Assembly (NCBI GenBank): GCA_023390395.1
Contig: JAEWCY010000187.1
Coordinates: 1-23,840, forward strand
Reading direction: 5' to 3'
DNA length: 23,840 bases
From: Pseudomonadota bacterium
GTDB taxonomy: Bacteria > Desulfobacterota > Desulfovibrionia > Desulfovibrionales > Desulfovibrionaceae
Part shown: one piece after another, positions 7,571-13,876 of the stretch
How the letters are laid out: each line of letters opens with the position of its first letter
How positions within the stretch are numbered: the stretch's first letter is position 1
Notes under the pieces: generated by a model
Seen by the model: the letters and a program-made list of their open reading frames with translations, nothing else
What the model was told of the DNA's origin: nothing
Database searches by the model: none
Program-made: the position numbers and the translations under genes

Positions 7571-8248
7571 CTACCAGACGATGCCGCGGCCGCGCTGCCC
7601 GCCGCGCTTCACGCCGAAGTCCACTCCGATCTGGGCCCGGGAACAGAAGAACAGCACCACATGGGAGAGCTTGGTGAAGGGGATGGCGATGAGCCAGATC
7701 TCGCCCGTGACGATGTGGGCGAGCAGCCAGCCGCCCCCCTCTCCGCCCTGGTGGGCGGCCACGAAGCCCGTGACCAGCGGAGCCAGGCTGATGGCCATGA
7801 TCCAGAGGTCATGGGCCGTGGTGATGATGCGCACTTCCGGCAGGGCGAAGCGGCGCAGCAGGATGAAGGCTCCAGCCGCGACGGCCAGGATGGTCAGGGC
7901 GTCGGCCAGGCCGGCCGGCAGGGTCGGCCAGCTGATCCCGAAGCGCTCGGACACGATCATGACGTGGGCGAACAGGAACAGCGGCACGATGACCAGGCCG
8001 ATGTGCAGCAGGAAGAAGGCCGCCGCGTAGAGGGGCTTGACCCGCCAGCTGCGCGAGCCGTAGGGGGTGATCCAGTGCAGGATGGACTTGAGCGCCCCCT
8101 TGACGGCCAGCTCGCGGTAGTACCCGTAGGGGACCCGGTCGAGCTGCCAGCTCAATCCCTTGACGTATTTGACGACGCGCCAGGCGCAGCCGATGACGAA
8201 GATGGCGAACGACAGCCACAGCATCGGACCCGTCAGGAATGCATACAT
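7571..8248 (-). CDS. hmcE: HmcE, membrane cytochrome b-like subunit
   Basis: 225 residues with about five membrane helices (near 5-22, 72-98, 112-130, 143-165 and 180-205), resembling the NarI/DsrM gamma-subunit family. Several histidines sit in or beside helices (LLHIG, FAHVM, TAHDL, LAHIV, LSHVV) and are candidate haem b ligands; which pairs bind haem cannot be told here. With HmcC and HmcD it would form the membrane core that carries electrons, and perhaps quinol chemistry, between periplasmic HmcA/HmcB and cytoplasmic HmcF. It starts 35 bp after hmcD with AAGGAGAA 5-6 nt before the ATG. The C-terminus is basic and glycine-rich (KRGGQRGRG), likely cytoplasmic. Confidence 0.9.
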   Translation of the reverse strand: MYAFLTGPMLWLSFAIFVIGCAWRVVKYVKGLSWQLDRVPYGYYRELAVKGALKSILHWITPYGSRSWRVKPLYAAAFFLLHIGLVIVPLFLFAHVMIVSERFGISWPTLPAGLADALTILAVAAGAFILLRRFALPEVRIITTAHDLWIMAISLAPLVTGFVAAHQGGEGGGWLLAHIVTGEIWLIAIPFTKLSHVVLFFCSRAQIGVDFGVKRGGQRGRGIVW

Positions 8249-8283
8249 GGTTTTCTCCTTGCCTTGGTCGAGGTCCGGTCGGC

Positions 8284-8418
8284 CTAGTAGCGCCGGTTGC
8301 GTTCTTCGCGTCCCGTCAGGAACCGCCAGAAACCGATGAAGCAGACGAGCACCACGCCCATGAGCACGTAGGTGATGCTCTTGTTGTGCAGCATCAGGTC
8401 TTGCAGGGTGTTAAACAT
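8284..8418 (-). CDS. hmcD: HmcD, small single-pass membrane subunit
   Basis: A 44-residue gene found by reading the gap between hmcC and hmcE. The protein starts MFNTLQDLMLHNKSITYVLM, has one membrane helix at about 16-34 and a basic end (REERNRRY), consistent with an N-out, C-in single-pass peptide. AAGGGGAG lies 8 nt before the ATG, 20 bp after the hmcC stop codon. Its position between hmcC and hmcE and its size match HmcD of Desulfovibrio vulgaris, a small hydrophobic protein of unknown exact role, probably structural in the complex. Length, start site and place in the operon all agree, so the gene is well supported despite its size. Confidence 0.88.
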   Translation of the reverse strand: MFNTLQDLMLHNKSITYVLMGVVLVCFIGFWRFLTGREERNRRY

Positions 8419-8438
8419 CGTATATCTCCCCTTTCATC

Positions 8439-9614
8439 CTAGTGGGACGAGTCTTTGTACGCCGGATGCGCGTAGAAGATCGGCATGCGGGTGACGATGA
8501 ACTTGAAGACCAGGACGCCGATCGTGACCACGAACAGCGAGATGATGATCTCGCCCAGGCTCGGGAAGTAGCGCTCGGCGCTCGGCAGCTGCCAGTTGAA
8601 GGCGATCAGGCTCACGTCGAAGCGGTTGAGCATGATGCCGATGACCGTCCACGGGGCGGCCAGGCGCACGAGGCCGATGTTGCGGTCGCGGTAGCCCACG
8701 GCGTAGCAGTAGCACGGCAGCACGACGAAGCCCACCACCTCAAGCAGCCACCAGGTCCCGTAGCCGGTGAAGAGGTAGTGCCAGCGGTTGTCCATGGACA
8801 GCCCGAGGAGCTTCATGGCCAGGTAGCCGGCCATGATCCAGGCCGCCCCCTTGGCGAAGGCGAACTGCAGGTCCAGGTAGTTGGCGTTGTAGTCCTCGTC
8901 CATCTTGTGATGGAAGTACTTGTGCGAGAGCGTGCCCTCGAACACGACCATGGACAGTCCGGCGAACATGCTCGACATGAAGAACATCACCGGCAGGTAC
9001 GGGGTGTACCACAGGGGATGCAGCTTGGACGGGACGATGAGGTAGAGCGCGCCGAGCGAGCTCTGGTGCAGGGTCGACAGGATGACGCCGAAGATGGTGA
9101 GCACCATGGTCAGCTTGACCAGGATCGACCGGTACTTGTCGAAGCCGCCCTTCCATTCGAAGGCGGCCGGCAGGTACTCGAGGAAGAGCACCGTCAGGTA
9201 GATGAACACGCAAAGGCCGACTTCGAAGAGGATGGAGGTCGTGCCCTGCTGGTAGAAGATGGGGTACGGCAGCCTCCAGGGGCGGCCGACGTCGTAGTTG
9301 AGCGCGAAGACGACCAGGGCGTAGCCCAAAAAGGCCGTCAGGATGGCCGGGCGCACGGCGGCGTGGAACCGCTTGAACCCGAAGATGTAGCAGGCGGCGG
9401 AAGTGGTGTAGCCGCCGGCGGCCAGAGCGACGCCGCACAGCAGGTCGAAGCCGATCCAGATGCCCCAGGGGTTGTTGTCCGAGAGGTTGGTGACCGAACC
9501 CAGGCCCATGGTGAACCGCATCACGGTCACCACCAAGCCGGCGGCCAGGATGATGCCGGCGACGATGTTGAACGGCGTGAACAGGGAACCGTTTTTGGTG
9601 TGTTCCGTCGACAT
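8439..9614 (-). CDS. hmcC: HmcC, NrfD-like integral membrane subunit
   Basis: 391 residues with about ten predicted membrane helices, typical of the NrfD/PsrC family (quinone-interacting or proton-handling membrane subunits). Recognisable features are the N-terminal NGSLFTPFNIVAGIILAAG, the NPWGIWIGFDLLCGVALAAGGY segment and the conserved LHQSSLGALY motif in mid-protein. The ATG at 9614 shares its A with the hmcB stop codon (TAATG), so translation is coupled to hmcB. An in-frame open stretch continues far upstream, but it is only the wrong frame of hmcB. In Hmc it would anchor the ferredoxin-like HmcB at the periplasmic face and pass electrons into the membrane. Confidence 0.93.
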   Translation of the reverse strand: MSTEHTKNGSLFTPFNIVAGIILAAGLVVTVMRFTMGLGSVTNLSDNNPWGIWIGFDLLCGVALAAGGYTTSAACYIFGFKRFHAAVRPAILTAFLGYALVVFALNYDVGRPWRLPYPIFYQQGTTSILFEVGLCVFIYLTVLFLEYLPAAFEWKGGFDKYRSILVKLTMVLTIFGVILSTLHQSSLGALYLIVPSKLHPLWYTPYLPVMFFMSSMFAGLSMVVFEGTLSHKYFHHKMDEDYNANYLDLQFAFAKGAAWIMAGYLAMKLLGLSMDNRWHYLFTGYGTWWLLEVVGFVVLPCYCYAVGYRDRNIGLVRLAAPWTVIGIMLNRFDVSLIAFNWQLPSAERYFPSLGEIIISLFVVTIGVLVFKFIVTRMPIFYAHPAYKDSSH

Positions 9615-10666
9615 TACGCGTCCTCCCCGCCCTCTTGTTCCTTGGCGGCGGCCTCGAGGGCCTTTTTGACCTCGACCTCGATGCGCCGCTTGCCCGCCAC
9701 CTCGGCCTTCTCCAGCTCCTCGGCCAGCTTGGCCTCGGCGTCGGCGCTGGCCTTGGCGATGGCCGCCTCGACGGCCGCCTTCTTCTCTTCCTCGGCGATC
9801 TTGTCCTTGCGCTTGGTGATGGCGTAGATGCCGGTCAGAAGCACCGGCCAGATGCCGGCCACGGCCGGCACGGCGGCCAGGGCCCCGGAGGTGAGCTCCG
9901 GCGCCGAGGTCGTGCCCAGCCCCTCGTCCATGCCCAGCGCGGCGAAGGAGGGCTTGGGCGCGATGTACAGCCAGCTCGTGCCGCCCATCTCGTGCTCGCC
10001 GTAGACGTGCTGCACGTACTTGTCGGGATTCCCCGAGACGCGGTCCCAGGCGATGTTGATGAGCTCGCGGCGCTTGCCGAACTGGAGCGCCTCCTTGGGG
10101 CAGGCCTCGACGCAGCCCGGCAGCTTGCCCTCGAGCAGGCGCGGCTGGCACAGGGTGCACTTCATGACCCGGGGGGTGAAGGCCTTGTCGTACTCGTAGG
10201 CCGGGATGTTGAAGGGGCAGGCCACCATGCAGTAGCGGCAGCCCACGCAGACCGAGGCGTCGTAGACGACCGCGCCGGTCTCGCTCTTCTTGAAGGCCTT
10301 GACGAAGCAGGCCGAGGCGCAGGCCGGCTCCATGCAGTGGTTGCACTGGATCTTGCGGAAGACCGGGTTCTCGCCGGGCTTCGGCACGTATTTGTTGACC
10401 ACGGTGTAGGACTTGGCGTCGGTGCGGCGCGCCGTGTCCATGACCGTGAGGTCGTCAAAGGGTTTGGCCGGTTTCGGCAGTTCGTTGACCTGGTTGCAGG
10501 CGGCCTCGCACTTGCGGCAGCCGATGCACCGGGAGGCGTCGAACAGCACGCCGCCGGCGTTGGGCAATCCCGCGACATCCGCGCTGGAGGCGGCCTTGGC
10601 CGTGACGGCCGTGGTCAGGCTCACCCCGGCCGCTCCCATAAGGCCCAGAAAGTGTCTCCGTTTCAT
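9614..10666 (-). CDS. hmcB: HmcB, periplasmic iron-sulfur subunit
   Basis: 350 residues. The N-terminus MKRRHFLGLMGAAGVSLTTA looks like a short Tat-type signal, with the twin-arginine weakly conserved (RRHFLG). Four [4Fe-4S] motifs follow in the NrfC/DmsB pattern: C47-x2-C-x2-C-x3-C57, C108-x2-C-x4-C-x3-C120, C140-x2-C-x2-C-x3-C150-P, and C170-x2-C-x11-C-x3-C189-P. A membrane helix at about 260-284 and a highly charged Lys/Glu/Ala tail (285-345, probably a helical or coiled-coil arm) end the protein. It should take electrons from HmcA and feed HmcC. The gene lies 30 bp after hmcA, and its stop overlaps the hmcC start. The charged tail would sit in the cytoplasm if the N-terminal domain is periplasmic. 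Confidence 0.93.
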   Translation of the reverse strand: MKRRHFLGLMGAAGVSLTTAVTAKAASSADVAGLPNAGGVLFDASRCIGCRKCEAACNQVNELPKPAKPFDDLTVMDTARRTDAKSYTVVNKYVPKPGENPVFRKIQCNHCMEPACASACFVKAFKKSETGAVVYDASVCVGCRYCMVACPFNIPAYEYDKAFTPRVMKCTLCQPRLLEGKLPGCVEACPKEALQFGKRRELINIAWDRVSGNPDKYVQHVYGEHEMGGTSWLYIAPKPSFAALGMDEGLGTTSAPELTSGALAAVPAVAGIWPVLLTGIYAITKRKDKIAEEEKKAAVEAAIAKASADAEAKLAEELEKAEVAGKRRIEVEVKKALEAAAKEQEGGEDA

Positions 10667-10696
10667 CGTATCGCGACCTCGACTGGTTGGGGTGTG

Positions 10697-12463
10697 CTAT
10701 TGCTTCTTCGCCGCATGGCAGCCGGTGCAGTCCGTGGCCTTGGGCACGGGCTTGGCGCCCGCGGCCTTGTCGACCACCTTGCCGTCGATGCCCATGGCCG
10801 TGTGGCAGCCCATGCACTGGTTGTGGAAGGCGGCCTTGAGCGCCGGACGCGGCGAGGCGGCCGTGCCTTCGACGGCGGGATGGCAGTTGCCGCAACGCGG
10901 CGGGGTCTTGGAAGCGGGGCTATTGTGGTGGCAGCCCTGGCACACGGCCGCGTCCGTGGCGTGGAAGGCCCCGGCCAGCTTGCTGTCCTTCATGCCGGCC
11001 ACCATGGACTGCACGATCTTGCGGTGGGGCAGCACCGAGGGCTCGTAGTCCTTGGCGATGGAGCCGATGGTCACGGTCTCGGGGATGTCGGAGGCGGGGA
11101 AGGTCGCCGTCTCCGGGCGCTTGCCGGCAAGGAGCTTCTCGGCCAGGGCCGGGGCCATGGCGGCGGCTTCCTTGTCGTTTCTGCCCATGAACTCGGACAC
11201 GGCGGCGTCGAGGCCCTCGGTCGGGGTCACGTGGCAGGAGCCGCACTGGCTCTTGTCGCCCACACCCTTTTTCATGGAGTTGTGGCAGCCGGCGCACTCG
11301 GGCTTCTTCTGGGCCGTGGCGTGGCAGCCGGCGCAGCTCTGGGCGGCCTCGACCTTGTGCATGGCCGCTTCCAGGGTGACGAAGCCGCCTTCCTTGGCCC
11401 CGGCCACGGTGTGGCACTTCTCGGCGCAGGAGGTCAGGGCGGCGTGGTGGCAGGAGACGCAGGTCTCGCTTTTGGCCTCGTGGTACTTGTGGTCGAAGGG
11501 CACCGGCGGCATGCCGTAGGGCTTGACCGGCTTGCCGTCCGCGCCGATAAGCGGCTTGGCCTCGGCGGCCGGGCGGATCATGGCGTAGTCGGGCTGGCCG
11601 CGCTTGATGCGCAGGTCGGCCCCGGCCGGAATCTTTTTGAGCGACGTCTCGGCGATGGCCTTCTGGTCCAGCGGCCCGTGGCAGCCGGCGCAGGTGGACG
11701 GGCCGGTGGCCACGTCCTTGCCGCCGGAAGCGGCCACGGCGCGGTGGCAGGTCACGCACTCGCCGTGGGCGGCCAGGCGCAGGGAGCGGATCTTCTCGGG
11801 CTTGCGGCCGGGCACGGTGGAGCCGGACTCGGTGTGGCAGTACACGCAGGCCCCGGGCACCTTCTCGGGCGCGGGCGCGGCGACGGTCTTGCCGGCGGCC
11901 TCGTCATAGATATGGTGGCAGGCGCCGCACTTGTTCTCGGCCTTCTCCTGGGTGGCGGCGTGGCGGAAGTGCAGGCGCTTGTCCACCACGATGGGCTGCC
12001 AGTTGGAGGAGACGTCGGGCGTGCCGTTGTGGCAGCCCTTGCACTGCACGTCCGAGGGCCCGGACTTCACGCCGGCGGCGGACATGTCCATGTGGCACTT
12101 GATGCAGTTGTTGTGGTAGGTGTTCTTGATCTTGTCCGCCGTGGCGGGCTGGTCGTCGCGCTGGTAGGCCAGGAACATGGTCCCGTCCTTGGTCGACAGG
12201 TGGCAGGCGCCGCATTCCTTCTGGTAGAACTTGGCTTGCTTGCCGAGCGCCGCCGTGTGCTTGTCGTGGAGGAAGACGACCGGAGGCTGGGTGAGCGGGC
12301 CGAACTGCTTGAGTTCGTCGATGGACAGGATGTCGGCCCGCAGCTTCTCGTCCCCCTGCTCCTTGGCCGCGCCCTTTCCCGCCGTCAGCGTCAGCAAGCC
12401 GCCGGCCCCGACCAGGGCCAGGGCGACAAGCAGTGTTCCCGTGCGCCGTTTTGCATTTTTCAT
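10697..12463 (-). CDS. hmcA: HmcA, high-molecular-weight 16-haem cytochrome c
   Basis: 588 residues with an N-terminal signal (KRR then a hydrophobic run at about 10-28). I count sixteen haem-c motifs: fifteen CxxCH, beginning at residues 84, 120, 141, 179, 206, 236, 258, 335, 377, 390, 407, 508, 524, 550 and 579, plus one CxxxCH, C346-AEK-C350-H351. Sixteen is the number known for HmcA of Desulfovibrio. It is a periplasmic electron wire, made of cytochrome c3-like units, that accepts electrons from hydrogenase through type I cytochrome c3 and passes them to the Hmc membrane subunits. It is the first gene of the operon; AGAAGG lies about 12 nt before the ATG, and a long GC hairpin at 12542-12576 lies in its leader. 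Spacing between motifs is uneven, with a haem-free stretch at about 412-500. Confidence 0.96.
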   Translation of the reverse strand: MKNAKRRTGTLLVALALVGAGGLLTLTAGKGAAKEQGDEKLRADILSIDELKQFGPLTQPPVVFLHDKHTAALGKQAKFYQKECGACHLSTKDGTMFLAYQRDDQPATADKIKNTYHNNCIKCHMDMSAAGVKSGPSDVQCKGCHNGTPDVSSNWQPIVVDKRLHFRHAATQEKAENKCGACHHIYDEAAGKTVAAPAPEKVPGACVYCHTESGSTVPGRKPEKIRSLRLAAHGECVTCHRAVAASGGKDVATGPSTCAGCHGPLDQKAIAETSLKKIPAGADLRIKRGQPDYAMIRPAAEAKPLIGADGKPVKPYGMPPVPFDHKYHEAKSETCVSCHHAALTSCAEKCHTVAGAKEGGFVTLEAAMHKVEAAQSCAGCHATAQKKPECAGCHNSMKKGVGDKSQCGSCHVTPTEGLDAAVSEFMGRNDKEAAAMAPALAEKLLAGKRPETATFPASDIPETVTIGSIAKDYEPSVLPHRKIVQSMVAGMKDSKLAGAFHATDAAVCQGCHHNSPASKTPPRCGNCHPAVEGTAASPRPALKAAFHNQCMGCHTAMGIDGKVVDKAAGAKPVPKATDCTGCHAAKKQ

Positions 12464-12541
12464 ACGATTACTGACCTTCTGCTTGACGTGTTCACTTCAC
12501 CCATCTCCCTTGGCCTCGGTCCCGGGACGCTGTCCCACGGC

Positions 12542-12576
12542 CCCGGCCCGGCGCGTCAGGGGACGCCCGGGCCGGG
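12542..12576 (-). promoter_or_regulatory. Long GC hairpin in the hmcA leader
   Basis: A 10-bp outer stem (12542-12551 with 12567-12576) and a 5-bp inner stem (12553-12557 with 12562-12566) are separated by one bulged base, with a 4-nt loop. If transcription starts in the AT-rich centre, this lies in the hmcA 5' leader, 79-113 nt before the ATG. There is no U tract. A smaller hairpin, GGGAC-GCT-GTCCC (12524-12536), adjoins it. Likely an mRNA stabiliser or translation-control element. Confidence 0.45.
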
Positions 12577-12621
12577 AACGCGCCGCCTGAAAAAGGCTCT
12601 TGACAGCGCCGCCAAAAATTA

Positions 12622-12645
12622 TCACGATTTGCCTGCAATGCGTGA
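12622..12645. promoter_or_regulatory. Nested 24-bp imperfect dyad, candidate operator
   Basis: TCACG (12622-12626) mirrors CGTGA (12641-12645), and inside them TTGC (12629-12632) mirrors GCAA (12635-12638). Nine of twelve position pairs match around one centre. Its central place in the divergent promoter region suggests a regulator binding site; the neighbouring TunR-like protein is one candidate, by position only. Confidence 0.4.
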
Positions 12646-12665
12646 GGTTAGTCCTTAGCGAGTTT

Positions 12666-12681
12666 TGTGAATCTTGTCACC
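12666..12681. promoter_or_regulatory. CRP/FNR- or Rex-like box
   Basis: TGTGA-N6-TCACC (12666-12681), nine of ten fixed positions of the CRP-type consensus TGTGA-N6-TCACA; the left half with its flank, TTGTGAA, also fits a Rex half-site, but the right half does not fit Rex well. Its centre is 40 bp, nearly four helical turns, from the 24-bp dyad. CRP/FNR-family regulators such as HcpR are known in Desulfovibrio, so this is a plausible redox-control site. Confidence 0.4.
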
Positions 12682-12763
12682 TGATTTTTTGATTTCCCAC
12701 GACCGGCGTCATGAAATTTCTCTTTTCCCCTGACGCCGCCAAACGCTACGGAGGCGCTCCCCC

Positions 12764-13849
12764 ATGGGGATAATTCCTAACGATCCGAATTTGTTCGAGG
12801 AAAGCGAAGACTCGAGCGCCTTTGCCGACGGCGGCGCCGCCGCCTCGGCCAAATATCTGACCCCGGAGCAGATGGCGCAGCTCGATCAGGCCTTTTCCCA
12901 CTGGGTCGCCAACGCCCGGGGCAAGCGATCGAAAATATCACGAAACCGCTGCCGACTCGTGTTTTTGATGCTGCGCCACACCGGCGCCAAGCTCGGCGAG
13001 GTGCTGGCCGTGCACGATGTGGAGGACTTCGATCTGGTGGCCCGCAAGGTGCGCCTGGGCGGCCGCGGCGAGGAGGCCAGGCCCTGGCGCGAGGTCTACA
13101 TGCCCCACGAGCTGCACGCCGAACTGGGCCAGATCCTGCGCGACGCCGACTACGCCCCCTTTCGCGGCACGCTGTTCGCCCTGGACCAGGGCTACGTGCG
13201 CCGGGTGCTCTACGAGCGGGCGGCCGAGTGCGGCCTGCCCCGCCACATGGCCAACCCCAACACCCTGCGCCGCTCGCGGGGCATCGAACTGCTGCGCGGC
13301 GGCGTGCCCCTGGTCGCCATCCAGCGAAGCCTGGGGCACCTGACGGCCAATTCCACGGCCGCCTTTCTGGAGCTCTCCGGCGAGGACGCCGCCGCCCTGG
13401 ACGTGGCCCTGCTCGACCGGGAAAAAAACCCGGCCGAGGACAGCCGCAACGTCTTTTCCGGCAAGGTGGCCAACGTGAGCCCCGGCGACCTGCAATCCCT
13501 CGTCGAGGTCGAAACCCCTGGCGGCCACCGGCTGGTGTCGGTACTGTCCAACGACCACCTGCGGGCCATGGGGCTTCGCCGGGGAAGCCCGGTGACGGCC
13601 CGCATCCGCCCGCCCAGGCTCACCCGCGACGACGCCGGCCAGGCCGCCGCCGGCCCCAACCGCTTCCGGGGCGTGGTCGAGCGCATCATGGTCGGCGCGG
13701 ACACGGCCGAGGTGGTGGTGCAGCTCGAGGACGGGGCCAGGGTGTGCTCGGTCATCACCCCGGAAAGCCTCGCCAACATGCGCCTGGAGGTCGGGGAGAT
13801 CGTCTGGGCCATGACCGGGGCCTTCTCCATCACGGTGAGCGTCCCGTAA
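12764..13849 (+). CDS. tunR: TunR-like regulator: dead recombinase fold plus two TOBE domains
   Basis: 361 residues. Residues about 30-215 follow the tyrosine-recombinase fold, but key catalytic residues are gone: the first Arg (TGARxGE) is K76, the HxLR histidine is N167 (Arg170 kept), the GH histidine H192 is kept, and the nucleophilic Tyr position, nine residues later, is F201. So it should bind DNA without cutting it. Two molybdate/tungstate-binding TOBE (Mop) domains follow: 229-286 (FSGKVANVSPGDLQSLVEVE...) and 299-360 (RFRGVVERIMVGADTAEVVV...). This is the architecture of TunR, the tungstate-responsive regulator family described in sulfate reducers. GGAGG lies 9 nt before the ATG. It is divergent from hmcA and 27 bp upstream of the haem kinase, so it probably shares a transcript with that gene. 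Whether it is TunR itself or a paralogue is open; no mod/tup transporter genes are in the window. Confidence 0.8.
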   Translation: MGIIPNDPNLFEESEDSSAFADGGAAASAKYLTPEQMAQLDQAFSHWVANARGKRSKISRNRCRLVFLMLRHTGAKLGEVLAVHDVEDFDLVARKVRLGGRGEEARPWREVYMPHELHAELGQILRDADYAPFRGTLFALDQGYVRRVLYERAAECGLPRHMANPNTLRRSRGIELLRGGVPLVAIQRSLGHLTANSTAAFLELSGEDAAALDVALLDREKNPAEDSRNVFSGKVANVSPGDLQSLVEVETPGGHRLVSVLSNDHLRAMGLRRGSPVTARIRPPRLTRDDAGQAAAGPNRFRGVVERIMVGADTAEVVVQLEDGARVCSVITPESLANMRLEVGEIVWAMTGAFSITVSVP

Positions 13850-13876
13850 CCAGCGCCCTTGGCGGCGGAGGGGACC

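Larger units (their letters stand above)
12464..12763. promoter_or_regulatory. Divergent control region hmcA / tunR-like
   Basis: 300 bp without a gene between two divergent operons. The hmcA side is very GC-rich and hairpin-forming (12524-12576); the centre (12600-12720) is AT-richer and carries two operator-like dyads. A TTGACA at 12600-12605 (plus) is followed 17 nt later only by CACGAT, so that promoter is weak at best. On the minus strand TGATAATTTT (around 12624-12615) resembles an extended -10, without a good -35. I saw no sigma-54 element. Confidence 0.6.

Noticed and set aside
8439..10346. HmcC extended to 635 residues by upstream in-frame codons.
   Set aside because: The extension is hmcB in the wrong frame; the TAATG junction at 9612-9616 gives the natural HmcC start.
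12764..13849. Active phage integrase marking a mobile element.
   Set aside because: The catalytic Arg, His and Tyr positions are replaced, TOBE domains are fused, and no att sites, tRNA or phage genes are near.
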